DNA of 64,000 bases from Caballeronia grimmiae (GTDB lineage: Bacteria; Pseudomonadota; Gammaproteobacteria; Burkholderiales; Burkholderiaceae). Location of the stretch: contig NZ_JFHE01000001.1 of NCBI RefSeq assembly GCF_000698555.1, forward strand, positions 372,001 to 436,000, given 5' to 3'. Made by a program: the position numbers and the translations under genes. Shown piece by piece: positions 15,646 to 25,642 of the stretch. The notes beneath the pieces were generated by a model. It ran no database searches. It had not been told where the DNA came from and was given only the letters and a program-made list of their open reading frames with translations. The number at the start of each line of letters is the position of its first letter. The stretch's first letter is position 1.

Positions 15646-17352
15646 ATGACGCTACGCATCGGCCGCCGCGCTTATGCAGAGATGTTCGGCCCGACCACCG
15701 GCGACCGCGTGCGCCTCGCCGACACCGATCTCATCATCGAAGTCGAACGCGACTTCACCACCTACGGCGAAGAAGTGAAGTTCGGCGGCGGCAAAGTGAT
15801 ACGCGACGGCATGGGCCAGTCGCAACGCACCGCCGCCGATGTGGTCGATACCGTGGTGACCAACGCGCTGATTCTCGATCACTGGGGCATCGTGAAGGCG
15901 GATATCGGCATCAAGGGCGGCCGAATTTTCGCCATCGGCAAGGCGGGCAATCCCGACATTCAGCCGAACGTGACCATTGCGATCGGCGCGGCCACCGAAG
16001 TCATCGCGGGCGAAGGGATGATCGTGACGGCGGGCGGCGTCGATACGCATATCCACTTCATCAGCCCGCAGCAGATCGACGAGGCGCTTGCAAGCGGCGT
16101 CACGACGATGCTCGGCGGCGGCACCGGCCCGGCGACCGGCACCAACGCGACGACATGCACGCCCGGTCCGTGGCATATGGAACGCATGCTGCAAGCCGCC
16201 GATGGCTGGCCGGTCAATCTCGGATTTCTCGGCAAGGGCAACGCGAGCTTGCCGGAGCCGCTCGTCGAGCAGATCAAGGCGGGCGCGATCGGCCTGAAGC
16301 TGCACGAGGACTGGGGCACGACGCCGGCCGCCATCGACAACTGTCTCTCCGTCGCCGACGATACGGACACGCAAGTCGCCATTCACACGGACACGCTCAA
16401 CGAAGCGGGCTTCGTCGAAGCGACGATCGCCGCGTTCAAGGGCCGCACGATTCACACGTATCACACGGAAGGCGCGGGCGGCGGCCACGCGCCCGACATC
16501 ATCAAGGTGGCGGGCGAATCCAACGTGCTGCCCTCTTCCACGAATCCGACGCGACCGTACACGGTCAACACGCTCGACGAACATTTAGACATGCTGATGG
16601 TCTGCCATCACCTGGACCCGTCGATTGCGGAAGACATTGCATTCGCGGAATCGCGCATCCGCCGGGAGACCATCGCGGCGGAAGACATCCTGCATGACCT
16701 CGGCGCGCTGTCTATGCTCTCTTCCGATTCGCAGGCGATGGGCCGTGTCGGCGAAGTCATCATCCGTACATGGCAGACGGCGCACAAGATGAAGGTGCAA
16801 CGCGGCGCGCTCGCAGAAGACAACGCCCGCAATGACAACTTCCGCGCGAAACGGTACGTCGCGAAGTACACGATCAATCCCGCGATCACGCATGGCATCG
16901 CGCATGAAGTGGGATCGATCGAACCGGGAAAATGGGCCGATCTCGTGTTCTGGGAGCCGGCGTTCTTTGGCGTGAAGCCCGCGATGATCGTCAAGGGCGG
17001 CATGATCGCCGTGGCGCAAATGGGCGATCCGAACGCATCCATACCGACGCCGCAGCCCGTGCACTACCGCGAGATGTTCGCGACGCGCGGCGGCGCGCTC
17101 GGCAAGACATCGCTGACATTCGTGTCCCAACTGGCGCTGGAGTCGCGCATCACGGAACGGTATGGCTTGAAAAAGCAGGTGGTGGCGGTGAAGAACTGCC
17201 GCAATGTGACGAAGGCCGACATGATTCACAATGCATGGCAGCCGTCCATCAGCGTCGATCCGCAGACCTATCAGGTGATCGCCGATGGTCAATTGCTCAC
17301 CTGCGATCCCGCCACCGTGCTGCCGATGGCGCAACGCTATTTTTTGTTCTAA
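15646..17352 (+). CDS. ureC: Urease alpha (catalytic) subunit
   Basis: The 568-residue catalytic subunit hydrolyses urea to ammonia and carbamate at a dinuclear nickel centre. Visible ligands include the His pair in [12 protein letters not shown] and the carbamylated Lys in GLKLHEDWG (Lys218). The His residues of [10 protein letters not shown] and [15 protein letters not shown], the flap [12 protein letters not shown] and the Asp ligand in SSDSQAMGR are also present. Length and start ([20 protein letters not shown]) are standard. All active-site residues seem intact, so a functional enzyme is predicted. ureE follows after 6 bases. Confidence 0.98.
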   Translation: MTLRIGRRAYAEMFGPTTGDRVRLADTDLIIEVERDFTTYGEEVKFGGGKVIRDGMGQSQRTAADVVDTVVTNALILDHWGIVKADIGIKGGRIFAIGKAGNPDIQPNVTIAIGAATEVIAGEGMIVTAGGVDTHIHFISPQQIDEALASGVTTMLGGGTGPATGTNATTCTPGPWHMERMLQAADGWPVNLGFLGKGNASLPEPLVEQIKAGAIGLKLHEDWGTTPAAIDNCLSVADDTDTQVAIHTDTLNEAGFVEATIAAFKGRTIHTYHTEGAGGGHAPDIIKVAGESNVLPSSTNPTRPYTVNTLDEHLDMLMVCHHLDPSIAEDIAFAESRIRRETIAAEDILHDLGALSMLSSDSQAMGRVGEVIIRTWQTAHKMKVQRGALAEDNARNDNFRAKRYVAKYTINPAITHGIAHEVGSIEPGKWADLVFWEPAFFGVKPAMIVKGGMIAVAQMGDPNASIPTPQPVHYREMFATRGGALGKTSLTFVSQLALESRITERYGLKKQVVAVKNCRNVTKADMIHNAWQPSISVDPQTYQVIADGQLLTCDPATVLPMAQRYFLF

Positions 17353-17358
17353 AGCCTT

Positions 17359-17946
17359 ATGCGCACTATCGACAAACGTCTTACAGCGAAGCTCGCCCCG
17401 GTTCTCGTCAAACGCGCGCCAACGATAACCCTCGCATTCGATGCGCGCTGCAAGAGCCGCCTTGCGGTCACGCTCGATAACGGCGAGGAAGCCGCGCTCG
17501 TGATGCCCCGCGGGACCGTGCTCGCCGATGGCGACATGCTCGTCGCCGACGATGGCGGCTTCGTGCGCGTGGTCGCCGCAGCCGAAGACGTGCTCGTCGT
17601 GCGTGCGGTGAATCCGCTCGTGCTGATGCGCGCGGCCTACCATCTCGGCAATCGGCATACGCCCGTCGAGATTCACGCGGATCATCTCAAGCTCGAAGCC
17701 GACTCCGTTCTCGAAGACATGCTCAAGCGTCTCGGCACGACCGTCACGCGCGAATCGCAGCCGTTTCAGCCGGAAACGGGCGCATATGGCGGCGGGCACA
17801 AGCATGGCCATGACGAGACGTTCAGTGAGGACTACGCGCTCGCGCAGAAGGTCTATCACGAGCATCACGGGCACGATCATTCGCAGTGCGGGCACAACCA
17901 TTCGCACGAGCATCATCACCATCATCACGGTCATGCGCACGACTGA
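17359..17946 (+). CDS. ureE: Urease nickel chaperone UreE
   Basis: The 195-residue UreE delivers Ni to the urease assembly complex. Its body contains [20 protein letters not shown] and [16 protein letters not shown]. The last 50 or so residues are very His-rich, with [24 protein letters not shown] and [12 protein letters not shown], able to bind several metal ions and store nickel. The 3' end overlaps the ureF start by 14 bases, so the His-repeat DNA also carries the ureF start region. Confidence 0.96.
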   Translation: MRTIDKRLTAKLAPVLVKRAPTITLAFDARCKSRLAVTLDNGEEAALVMPRGTVLADGDMLVADDGGFVRVVAAAEDVLVVRAVNPLVLMRAAYHLGNRHTPVEIHADHLKLEADSVLEDMLKRLGTTVTRESQPFQPETGAYGGGHKHGHDETFSEDYALAQKVYHEHHGHDHSQCGHNHSHEHHHHHHGHAHD

Positions 17947-18613
17947 ACTCACGGCGCTGCTGCATCTCGCGTCGCCTGCGCTGCCTATCGGCGCGTTCAG
18001 CTATTCGCAAGGGCTCGAAGCGGCGATCGAACACGGCTTCATACACGATGCCGATAGCACGCGCGAGTGGATTGCAAACGGCCTCTCGCATGTGCTCGCG
18101 CGTGGGGAGTTGCCGTTCATCGCGCATCAGATGGAGCGCTGGCGGACGCATGACAGTGCTGCGCTTGCCGATGCAAACGACGAATACATCGCGAGCCGCG
18201 AGTCCGCTGAATTGCGCCGTGAGACCGAGCAGATGGGGTGGTCGCTCGCGCAACTGTGCGCATCGCTCGAATGGGGCGACGAAGCGCGTCGCGCGACGCT
18301 CGCTGCGATGAAGCCCATCGCGCAACCGACGGCCTTCGCGTTCGCGGCGTATGCCCACGATGCTTCAACCGATGCGGCGCTCGCCGCTTATGCGTTCAGT
18401 TGGGTCGAGAATCAGGCCGCCGCCGCGCTCAAAGCTGTGCCTCTGGGTCAGCTTGCGGGGCAGCGGATCATCGTGGCATTGCGCGCGCCGATCGACAATG
18501 CCGTGAGTCGTGCGCTCGCTACATCGCCCGATCAGGTCAATACCTTCGCGCCGCAGCTTGGCATCTTGTCGGCGCGGCATGAGTCGCAATACTCGCGGCT
18601 CTTCCGTTCTTAA
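17933..18613 (+). CDS. ureF: Urease accessory protein UreF
   Basis: The 226-residue UreF binds UreD and recruits UreG, acting as fidelity factor in nickel insertion. [20 protein letters not shown] near the N terminus, WEDEARRA-like [14 protein letters not shown], and SRLFRS at the end are typical. The ATG at 17933 lies inside ureE (14-base overlap) and gives the family start [14 protein letters not shown]. The longer upstream frame is a shadow of the His-rich ureE tail. Confidence 0.95.
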   Translation: MRTTELTALLHLASPALPIGAFSYSQGLEAAIEHGFIHDADSTREWIANGLSHVLARGELPFIAHQMERWRTHDSAALADANDEYIASRESAELRRETEQMGWSLAQLCASLEWGDEARRATLAAMKPIAQPTAFAFAAYAHDASTDAALAAYAFSWVENQAAAALKAVPLGQLAGQRIIVALRAPIDNAVSRALATSPDQVNTFAPQLGILSARHESQYSRLFRS

Positions 18614-18641
18614 CTTGCTTCAAACATCGAATCGATATCGC

Positions 18642-19292
18642 ATGAACGCTCCTGCTTATTCCGCCGCCGCTCGTCGAACGAAGAAACTGCCGCCGTTGCG
18701 CGTGGGCGTCGGCGGGCCTGTTGGTTCCGGTAAAACGACGCTGCTCGAAATGCTCTGCAAGGCGATGCGCGACAAGTACGATCTCGTCGCCATCACCAAC
18801 GATATCTATACGAAAGAGGATCAACGTCTGTTGACCGTGGCGGGCGCGTTGCCGGCCGAGCGCATCATGGGCGTGGAAACGGGCGGCTGTCCGCATACGG
18901 CGATCCGCGAGGATGCATCGATCAATCTCGAAGCGGTGGACAGGATGGTGTCGCGCTTTCCGGACGTCGATATCGTTTTCATCGAGTCAGGTGGCGATAA
19001 TCTGGCGGCTACGTTCAGCCCCGAGCTTTCCGATCTGACCATCTATGTGATCGATGTCGCCAGTGGCGAGAAAATTCCGCGTAAAGGCGGGCCCGGGATT
19101 ACCAAGTCAGATTTGCTTGTGATCAACAAGACGGACCTTGCGCCTTATGTCGGCGCAAATCTGGATGTGATGGCGAGCGACGCTACGAAAATGCGTGGGG
19201 AAAGGCCGTTCGTGATGTGCAATCTCAAGGAACTAGACGGGTTGGATGCAGTGGTGTCGTTCATCGAGAAGAAAGGGTTGCTGGCGGTGTAA
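18642..19292 (+). CDS. ureG: Urease accessory GTPase UreG
   Basis: The 216-residue GTPase has the P-loop [30 protein letters not shown], the metal-binding CPH in [34 protein letters not shown] and the NKTD guanine-specificity motif follow. GTP hydrolysis drives nickel transfer into UreC. The ATG at 18642 is 28 bases after ureF and gives the usual short N-terminal tail. It is the last gene of the urea locus; no clear terminator is seen after it. Confidence 0.97.
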   Translation: MNAPAYSAAARRTKKLPPLRVGVGGPVGSGKTTLLEMLCKAMRDKYDLVAITNDIYTKEDQRLLTVAGALPAERIMGVETGGCPHTAIREDASINLEAVDRMVSRFPDVDIVFIESGGDNLAATFSPELSDLTIYVIDVASGEKIPRKGGPGITKSDLLVINKTDLAPYVGANLDVMASDATKMRGERPFVMCNLKELDGLDAVVSFIEKKGLLAV

Positions 19293-19671
19293 GGGGGACG
19301 ATTGATCGCGTGCGGCTGCTGGAGGTGGCCCGCTCGACATTCAAAGATCGAAGCGATTCCCGGGCGCATTCGTCTATCGTCTGCGCCGTTTTTATGTAGC
19401 TATTCTAATAAAACATAGGCGTCATTTACCAGCTATAGCTCTTTCGCATCCCTCTGGCATTTCCGGAGTGACGTACGGGCCGCTGGACGACAGAATCACG
19501 TCAATGCAAGACGGAAATAAATTCGCATGTGTTAGCCGCATCACGCATCCGTCGATAGCAAGGTGTTTAGAATCGTTCTTCCGGTGCCGCATCTTCACCC
19601 CCCGCCCAACGAGCTTCGCTTTATTCAGCATAACGAATGGTCGTTCGCTTCCTTTTACAGCGGAGAGATTC
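19293..19671. other. Intergenic region after ureG
   Basis: These 379 bases are AT-richer than the surroundings, especially around 19385-19440. The frame of the following methyltransferase is open from 19468, but the translation is not protein-like. No terminator, promoter or repeat was recognised. Confidence 0.5.
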
Positions 19672-20493
19672 ATGAATACGAGCGCAACCTTGAAGGCGGA
19701 AATTAAGCGGCGGGTGAAATGGTCTCTGATCGGCGCAGTCGCCAGACTTCCGGATTCCGTACAAACCTTGCTTTTCGTTTCAAGCGTCCGCAAGTACGGC
19801 AAACGCGTGCCCATCCTGCGGGTCGTCTACAGCGGCTGTTACAGGACTCATCCGATCGACCGCACGCTCGGCACCGATACCGGCGGCATCTATCCGCCCG
19901 AATCCGTGACAGGCACTAATGGTCCGGAAAACGGCAACCTTCCCTATATGGGCTGCCAGCCGAGCATTGTCCGGCATGCGCTGAGTCAGCTCGGCGACGT
20001 AAGCGGACGCACGTTCATCGACATAGGCTGCGGCAAGGGCCGCCCGATGATCGTCGCGACGGAATTTCCCTTCGATGCCGTGCTGGGCTACGACATTGCG
20101 GCGCCGCTCGTCGATATCGCGAACCGCAACGCAGAGATTGTCGCGCGCCGCTTTCCCGGGCGAACGGCCATGCGCGCGTTCGTCGACGATGCGACCCGAA
20201 TGCCCCTTCCCTCCAAAGACATCGTCGCATTTTTCTTCAACCCGTTCGGCGCGGAACTCATGGCCATCATGCGGCAGAAGTTCGAAGCTGCCCTCGCCGA
20301 TCACACGATCGAACGCCTCACTATCGTCTACATTTATCCGACGTGCGCTCATGTGTACGACCAGTCGCCGATGCTCGCGCGGCAAGCCTCGTTCAACACG
20401 CCGTACGCGCCCAGTGAAATCGGCTATGGGCCTGACTTGCAGCAGGAAGTGATCATCTGGAACGATGCGCGACACGCGCCAGCGTGTCATTGA
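19672..20493 (+). CDS. Class I SAM-dependent methyltransferase, orphan
   Basis: The 273-residue protein has a Rossmann-type methyltransferase core. Motif I is FIDIGCGKGRPMIVA, then VLGYDIAAPLVDIANRNAE (motif II with acidic residue) and DDATRMPLPSKDIVAFFFNPF (motif IV region). The ATG at 19672 has CGGAGAG upstream and gives MNTSATLKAE. The N-terminal 85 residues are basic and resemble no domain I know. It sits alone between the urease locus and a decayed pseudogene, with slightly weaker codon bias than its neighbours, so it may be an accessory insertion. The substrate is unknown. Confidence 0.8.
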   Translation: MNTSATLKAEIKRRVKWSLIGAVARLPDSVQTLLFVSSVRKYGKRVPILRVVYSGCYRTHPIDRTLGTDTGGIYPPESVTGTNGPENGNLPYMGCQPSIVRHALSQLGDVSGRTFIDIGCGKGRPMIVATEFPFDAVLGYDIAAPLVDIANRNAEIVARRFPGRTAMRAFVDDATRMPLPSKDIVAFFFNPFGAELMAIMRQKFEAALADHTIERLTIVYIYPTCAHVYDQSPMLARQASFNTPYAPSEIGYGPDLQQEVIIWNDARHAPACH

Positions 20494-20496
20494 CCT

Positions 20497-20905
20497 TTAC
20501 AACGGACGAATCCAGCAACGCGACGCACGATCTTTTCGCGCAGCATGCGCAAATAGCGCTTGTCCATCTTCGATGTCCGGCAGCGCACTCGCGATCTGCT
20601 CGCCAGTTCCGCCGATCCCGGTAAATGAAGTTTCGAGACTGATGGTACGACGCGCGGAGCGGATGCCTTCCGATATCGATGAAAAGATCTGCTCTCCGTT
20701 AATTAGCATGTCGAAGCGATTTCCGCCGACGATGGGCGGCCCGAGCGGCAGTCCCATCGAACGGAGAAATTGCGGATCGTCGCGCGGATAGAGCCGTTCG
20801 ATCTTGTGCTCGGTATTCTTCTCGCCGCTCGACAGGTTCGCGATGACCAGCACGACGACGAGCGTGACCCCGATTGGTCGCGACAATCAGGGCGATCGTC
20901 TGCAT
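20497..20905 (-). pseudogene. Cardiolipin-synthase / phospholipase-D-like gene, frameshifted and truncated
   Basis: Only the N-terminal third of a PLD-superfamily protein remains. The start MQTIALIVAT reads on to IGVTLVVVLVIANLSSGEK only if one base of a doubled T (20874-20875, plus strand) is removed, so a 1-base insertion broke the frame. After that come EHKIERLY, GPPIVGGNRFDMLINGEQIF and EGIRSARRTISLET, as in membrane-anchored cardiolipin synthases. Past SLET the similarity fades, and both HKD catalytic motifs are missing. The remnant lies 3 bases after the convergent methyltransferase, downstream of waaA on the same strand. Confidence 0.75.
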
Positions 20906-20990
20906 GCACGGCCTCGCTTGGCGGACGGACGTCTCGAAAGGGGGATGCATGGGGCGATCCTCCGGGGTGCAATCCGGTCAGATCGCGGCC

Positions 20991-22304
20991 TTACGCCTCG
21001 CGATCCTCCAGCAACGCGCCTAGCACTTTAACCGTCCGTTCCGTCGCCCCGCGATGCCTCGCCGCGAACGCCGCCGCAGCCTCGCTCATCGCGATTCGGC
21101 GCGGCTTGTCTGCGAACAATTCGCGCAACGCATCCGCGAGGCCGTGCGGGTCCTCGATACGCAACGCCGCGCCCGCCGCGATGGCATCGTTGGTCGCCTG
21201 CGTAAAATTGAACGTGTGCGGCCCGATCAGCACGGGCACGCCCGCCGCACACGCCTCGATCAAATTCTGCCCGCCAAGCGGCAACAGGCTCCCGCCGATG
21301 AACGCCAGATCCGCCGCCGCGTAATACGCGCCCAGCTCGCCCATCGAATCGCCGAGCAACACCTGCACGTTCGACGGCAATCGCGCCGGCACATCCGCGC
21401 CCGATCCCACCGCGACGGGCTTCGGCGCCCACACCGATCGCCGCGCGCCCGTCATCCCGGCAGCCGCGATCAACGCCGACACTTCATCGAAGCGCTGCGG
21501 ATGACGCGGCACCAGAATCAGCAGCGCATCCGGCACGTTCAGCGCAGCAAACGCCCGCAGCACCAATGTCTCCTCGCCTTCGCGCGTGCTCGCCGCGACC
21601 CACACGGGCCGATCGCCGATGGCCGCGCGCCACGCCTGTCCACGCGCGATCAACTCGGGAGGCGCGCTCATGTCGAACTTGAGGTTGCCGAGCACCGCGA
21701 TGTTGCGCGCGCCGAGCGCGGTCAGACGTTCCGCATCGGAAGGCGTCTGCGCAAGCACGCGCGAGAACCCGCCGAACACTTCTCGCACCGCTCGCCCGAA
21801 GCGCGCCGCGCGCCGGAACGACCGCTCCGACATGCGCGCGTTCGTCAACACGAGCGGCACGTCCGCGCGCTTGCATTCGTCGATCAGCGTCGGCCAGACT
21901 TCCGTCTCCATCACGATGCCGATCGACGGCCGCCACGCGCGCAGAAAACGCCGCACGAGATGCGGCAGATCGTAGGGAAGATAGCTGCGCAAGACGCGAT
22001 CGCCGAACAGGTCGATGCCCGTCGCGCGGCCGCTCGGCGTCATGTGCGTGATGAGCAAGCGCGCTTCGGGGTGCGCCTTCATCAGCGCTTCGATCAGCGG
22101 CTGCGCAGCGCGCGTCTCGCCGACCGATACCGCATGCACCCAGATCAGCGGCGCGAAATCGTCGGAGCGGCGTGCGGGGCCGCGTCCGAATCGCTCGCCG
22201 ATATGCTCGCGATAACCCCGCTCCTTGCGCGAACGAATCAGAAGACGCAGCACGGCGAGCGGCGCCACGATCCACCACATCGCGCGATAGATCGCCCTAA
22301 GCAC
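20991..22304 (-). CDS. waaA: 3-deoxy-D-manno-octulosonic-acid (Kdo) transferase
   Basis: The 437-residue GT30-family enzyme transfers Kdo from CMP-Kdo to lipid IVA at the inner membrane. An N-terminal membrane anchor (IVAPLAVLRLLI) is followed by GYREHIGERFGRGP, IWVHAVSVGETRAAQPLI with the catalytic Glu, and THMTPSGRATG. VMETEVWPTLI, VLTNARMSERS, LGNLKFD and GGSLLPLGGQNLIEACAAGV are also family motifs. I use the GTG at 22304, giving the family start VLRAIYRAMWW; no strong Shine-Dalgarno is visible and the frame is open further upstream. It is last in the order waaC, kdoO, waaA. Confidence 0.95.
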   Translation of the reverse strand: MLRAIYRAMWWIVAPLAVLRLLIRSRKERGYREHIGERFGRGPARRSDDFAPLIWVHAVSVGETRAAQPLIEALMKAHPEARLLITHMTPSGRATGIDLFGDRVLRSYLPYDLPHLVRRFLRAWRPSIGIVMETEVWPTLIDECKRADVPLVLTNARMSERSFRRAARFGRAVREVFGGFSRVLAQTPSDAERLTALGARNIAVLGNLKFDMSAPPELIARGQAWRAAIGDRPVWVAASTREGEETLVLRAFAALNVPDALLILVPRHPQRFDEVSALIAAAGMTGARRSVWAPKPVAVGSGADVPARLPSNVQVLLGDSMGELGAYYAAADLAFIGGSLLPLGGQNLIEACAAGVPVLIGPHTFNFTQATNDAIAAGAALRIEDPHGLADALRELFADKPRRIAMSEAAAAFAARHRGATERTVKVLGALLEDREA

Positions 22305-22345
22305 AGTCGCCGATAACGGCGCCGCCGGCGCGGATGCAGCGCCGC

Positions 22346-23230
22346 TCAAACGAGCGCCCTGCCCTTCAGGCGCTCGAGAATGCCAAGCGGCGCATGATCG
22401 GGCCGCGCCATTGCCTTGACGGGGAGGAAGAACGTCTGCTCCATCATGAACTGGCCGGACATCACCGCATGCGACGTCTGATCCGAAAAGCAGACCCACA
22501 CCGATCCGGGCGGAAACGGCATCGTCTCCTGCGGCGAGGATTTCTGGTAAGCGAGGTCGGCCTTCATCGCGTCATGCAAATGCAGCATCAGATGGTCATA
22601 CTCGCTGCGCTTGCTCTTCGTGATGTGCAGCAGATTCATCAGCCATGCGGAACCCGGCGCCTGCGGCTTGATGCCGGGCAGAAACCGCTTCGCCATGTCT
22701 TCGAACGGCTCGCCCACCCGCCACACGCGCGGCGCGCCTGCCGGATTGACGTTGGTGAAGACGCGCAAAATGCGCTCGCCGTAATTCGGACGCGACGGGA
22801 ATGCATCGACGTGCAGGCGGCTATCGTCCTTGCGCCACGATGTCTCGCGCGTCTCGACCTGATGCAGCCGCAGACTCGTCGGTGCGACGCGCAGCTTGCC
22901 GTCGTATTCGGGGAAGAGCCCGTCGACGAGCGTGCGCGCGTTCGTCTGATACCGGGCGATGAGCGAGCGCACCGCCGACTGCATCACGTTGTCTCCGACG
23001 ACGCCGTTGAGCGCGCCGCCGTTCGGCGCGAGGCTGATGTTCTTGCGCTTCGGGTCCGCGATTTCCGGGTCGAGCAGCGCCTGTTCGCCGCCTTCGATCG
23101 CAAAACGCAGGTTGGGAAAGTAGAGGACCTTGCCGTCTTCCACGCCGGCCAGCAACGCCTCGCGCGGTACGGACAGGTTCTTGCCCTGCCAGTCGCAGGA
23201 TGCGACTTCGATGATCTGAGATTCCGTCAT
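22346..23230 (-). CDS. kdoO: Kdo 3-hydroxylase (Fe(II)/2-oxoglutarate dioxygenase)
   Basis: The 294-residue protein matches the Kdo hydroxylase family, which converts Kdo of the lipid A core into D-glycero-D-talo-oct-2-ulosonic acid (Ko). Ko is a trait of Burkholderia and Yersinia LPS. The iron-binding HxD lies in SRLHVDAFPSRP, and a distal His is in CFSDQTSHAVMSGQ. RVFTNVNPAGAPRVWRVGEPF and GSAWLMNLLHITKSKRSEYD are typical. The ATG at 23230 follows GGAAGGCAC; an upstream ATG would add ten residues. Its position between waaC and waaA fits action on the freshly attached Kdo. Confidence 0.92.
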   Translation of the reverse strand: MTESQIIEVASCDWQGKNLSVPREALLAGVEDGKVLYFPNLRFAIEGGEQALLDPEIADPKRKNISLAPNGGALNGVVGDNVMQSAVRSLIARYQTNARTLVDGLFPEYDGKLRVAPTSLRLHQVETRETSWRKDDSRLHVDAFPSRPNYGERILRVFTNVNPAGAPRVWRVGEPFEDMAKRFLPGIKPQAPGSAWLMNLLHITKSKRSEYDHLMLHLHDAMKADLAYQKSSPQETMPFPPGSVWVCFSDQTSHAVMSGQFMMEQTFFLPVKAMARPDHAPLGILERLKGRALV

Positions 23231-23279
23231 GTGCCTTCCAACTTGATTAAGCTCGCGCACGGCGCTGCGTCTTACGGCA

Positions 23280-24275
23280 TCACAGCAGGCCGAAACCCGC
23301 GAGCGCGGCCTTCACTTCGGAGAGCGTCGGATGCCGGCTCGCGTCGCCGAGATTGATCACGTTGGGCGACCAGTAGCCGCCGGTGCGCCATGCGGTCGAG
23401 AAATTGTACAACTCGACGGTAGGCCGCTTCAGCGCTGCGGCAATATGAACGAGTCCGGTATCGACGCCGACCGTCGCCGCGGCGCCATCGACCAGACCGA
23501 CGACCGCCGGCAGCGACAGCTTCGGCGGCACGATCGCGGCCGCGCCGAATTCCTTCGCGAGCTTCTCGCTCGTCGCGCGTTCGGCGTCGCTTCCCCACGG
23601 CAGCACGATGGATGCCCCGCGCGTCACGAGCGCCTGCCCCAGTTCGATCCACGCGGCTTCGGGCCATTGCTTGTCGGCGCGGGACGTCGCATGAACGAAC
23701 ACCACATACGGCACCGGCAGATTCAGCCCGAGCGCGGACAGCGCGAGCGTCGCGCGGCGCGTGTCGATGCCGAAGTCAATGTCATCGGTCATCTGCGGGC
23801 GAGGCAGATCGAGCGCGGCCGCCACGAGTTGACGCGTGCGCTCGACGACGTGCGTGCGCGGCTCGATGGGCACGCGCCGGTCATAGAAGAAGCGCACAGG
23901 CCATTCATAGCCCGCGCCGTCCGTGCGATTGCCGAGTCCGACCAGCGGCCCGCGCGCCCAGCTCGCGACCCACGCGGTCTTGATAAGCCCCTGACAATCG
24001 ATGACGAGATCGTATTTCTCGGCGGCAAGCTCACGCCTGAACTTGCCGATCTCGCGCCAGTTCGCCGCCGATGCGAAGCCCTTGCGCCAGCGGCGCAGCG
24101 AAAACGGGATCGCGCGGCGTACGCCATCGACCAGTTCGACGAGGCTCGCAAAGCTCTCTTCGACGAGCCAGTCGATCTGCGCATCGGGATAACGGCGGCG
24201 AATGTCGGCGATGGCCGGCATGTTATGCACGACGTCGCCAAGCGACGACACGCGGACGATCAGGATCTTTTGCAC
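23280..24275 (-). CDS. waaC: LPS heptosyltransferase I
   Basis: The 331-residue GT9 enzyme adds the first L-glycero-D-manno-heptose to Kdo of the inner core. KILIVRVSSLGDVVHNMPAI at the N terminus, DWLVEESFASLVELVDGV, VIDCQGLIKTAW, FVHATSRADKQWPEAAW, and GVDTGLVHIAAALKRPTVEL are classic. The GTG at 24275 gives the expected start VQKILIVRV. A longer ATG form (24344) would add an amphipathic Arg-rich leader. kdoO begins 49 bases downstream on the same strand, so an inner-core operon is likely. Confidence 0.95.
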   Translation of the reverse strand: MQKILIVRVSSLGDVVHNMPAIADIRRRYPDAQIDWLVEESFASLVELVDGVRRAIPFSLRRWRKGFASAANWREIGKFRRELAAEKYDLVIDCQGLIKTAWVASWARGPLVGLGNRTDGAGYEWPVRFFYDRRVPIEPRTHVVERTRQLVAAALDLPRPQMTDDIDFGIDTRRATLALSALGLNLPVPYVVFVHATSRADKQWPEAAWIELGQALVTRGASIVLPWGSDAERATSEKLAKEFGAAAIVPPKLSLPAVVGLVDGAAATVGVDTGLVHIAAALKRPTVELYNFSTAWRTGGYWSPNVINLGDASRHPTLSEVKAALAGFGLL

Positions 24276-24563
24276 GCTGTGAAGGAAGGCGCGGCTCGCG
24301 CGATGGAGATGGATGCGAAGGGAGGATTTTAGCGCGAGCGGCACGCGCGGCGCGAAAGGATCGCGTCAGTCGAGCGATATGACGAAGGGACGATTCCGCC
24401 TGGCGAGGCGGAATTCAGGGGACATGCGGGGGATTCGATGCGCCGACGTGGCCGGCGATCCAGCAAGGAAGGCCAGCGGCCGCGCGCACTTGCACTCGGG
24501 GCGATGAGTGAAGTTCGCGCAACCGCGGAGCGCACTTGCAGCAATCAGGCGACGGCCGCGCTC

Positions 24564-25613
24564 CTACATATAAGTCAGCGTGATGGCCAGCGCACCCGAG
24601 AATGGCCCGACCGTTCCGTTGGTGAGCAGACGCTTCAACTGCACCGTGTACGAGTGGCTGCGGCTGACCACCGACATCAGATCGACGAAATCGGTCGACG
24701 TGCCGTCCAGCAGCAAGACTGCGTTCGACTGCTGATCCACTATGTTCACGCCCATGCCGTTGCCGAGGTCCCACGTGCGCGTATCGGCGAGCGTCGCGGG
24801 CGAGGATGGCACGAATGCGATTCCCAATTTATAGGGACTGGTACATGCACGAGACCCGGTCAACGCGACGGATCTCGAACCGGCAACTGCCCCGACATTG
24901 CCTGTCGCCGGCAAAGAGCCGAAATCGACCGTCGAACTCGGCGAGAACGTCAGATCAGCGAAGCAGCCGATGAAGCGCACCGTTCCCGTGAGGTCGAAGT
25001 TCAGGTTGGCATTCGGATTGATGTTGAGCCCCCCGCTGCCGTCCAGCTGGAATACGCGGAAATTGGAAAACGACGAACTACCCGACGCAGGCGAAGCACC
25101 GCTTTTGATCAGCACGACCGAAAACGTCAGCGAAAACGTAAGCGACTGCACCCCGTTCGGCAGCGCCTGATTGACCGAAACCGACCCCGAGGACTGCTGG
25201 TACAGCGTTCCGTTCCATTTCACGCCGATGATGGCTCCGGCCGCCGGCTGCTGGTTGGCGGGATTGATGTACATCCGGACTTCGTCATAGACGTCTGCGC
25301 CAAAGTCCTTGTAGCAATAGATCGTGATGGAGTACTGCGGCGACTCCCAGATGATCGTGCCGTTGGCCGCATCGGCTGGCACGGCGATATTGCTTGGAAT
25401 CTGTTGATTGATGACTGGATTGGACGTGCCGGACTGCAAGCAAGACAGCGCGAAGGACGTCTGCGACGTCATCAACAAAAGCAGGCCCGCTGCGGCTGCA
25501 AGCCACCTGCTCTTCAATCTTCTTTGCCCGAGCAGGCCGATAGAGGCAAGCAGGCCGAGACTGACCCGCTTGAGCCAGGAATGGCGTGAATGGAGGACTG
25601 TCAATGCTTTCAT
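24564..25613 (-). CDS. Fimbrial tip adhesin / minor pilin
   Basis: The 349-residue predicted exported protein ends the chaperone-usher operon. It has two hydrophobic N-terminal stretches (about residues 14-28 and 37-55), the second being a good signal peptide ending TSQTSFA before LSCLQSG. The C-terminal half has pilin-domain features: GTVRFIGCFADLTFSPSSTVDFGSL-type strands with paired Cys and a final GPFSGALAITLTYM beta strand for donor-strand exchange. The two-domain layout and length fit a lectin-like adhesin plus pilin domain. A GTG at 25646 overlaps the usher stop (GTGA) and could be used instead, adding 11 residues. Confidence 0.75.
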   Translation of the reverse strand: MKALTVLHSRHSWLKRVSLGLLASIGLLGQRRLKSRWLAAAAGLLLLMTSQTSFALSCLQSGTSNPVINQQIPSNIAVPADAANGTIIWESPQYSITIYCYKDFGADVYDEVRMYINPANQQPAAGAIIGVKWNGTLYQQSSGSVSVNQALPNGVQSLTFSLTFSVVLIKSGASPASGSSSFSNFRVFQLDGSGGLNINPNANLNFDLTGTVRFIGCFADLTFSPSSTVDFGSLPATGNVGAVAGSRSVALTGSRACTSPYKLGIAFVPSSPATLADTRTWDLGNGMGVNIVDQQSNAVLLLDGTSTDFVDLMSVVSRSHSYTVQLKRLLTNGTVGPFSGALAITLTYM

Positions 25614-25642
25614 TTGTTGATCGCCATGTAATTCGTGGGTAC

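Noticed and set aside
20497..20886. Intact 129-residue gene
   Set aside because: The translation matches only the front of a PLD-family protein, lacks its start and the catalytic motifs, and shows a frameshift, so it is annotated as a pseudogene.
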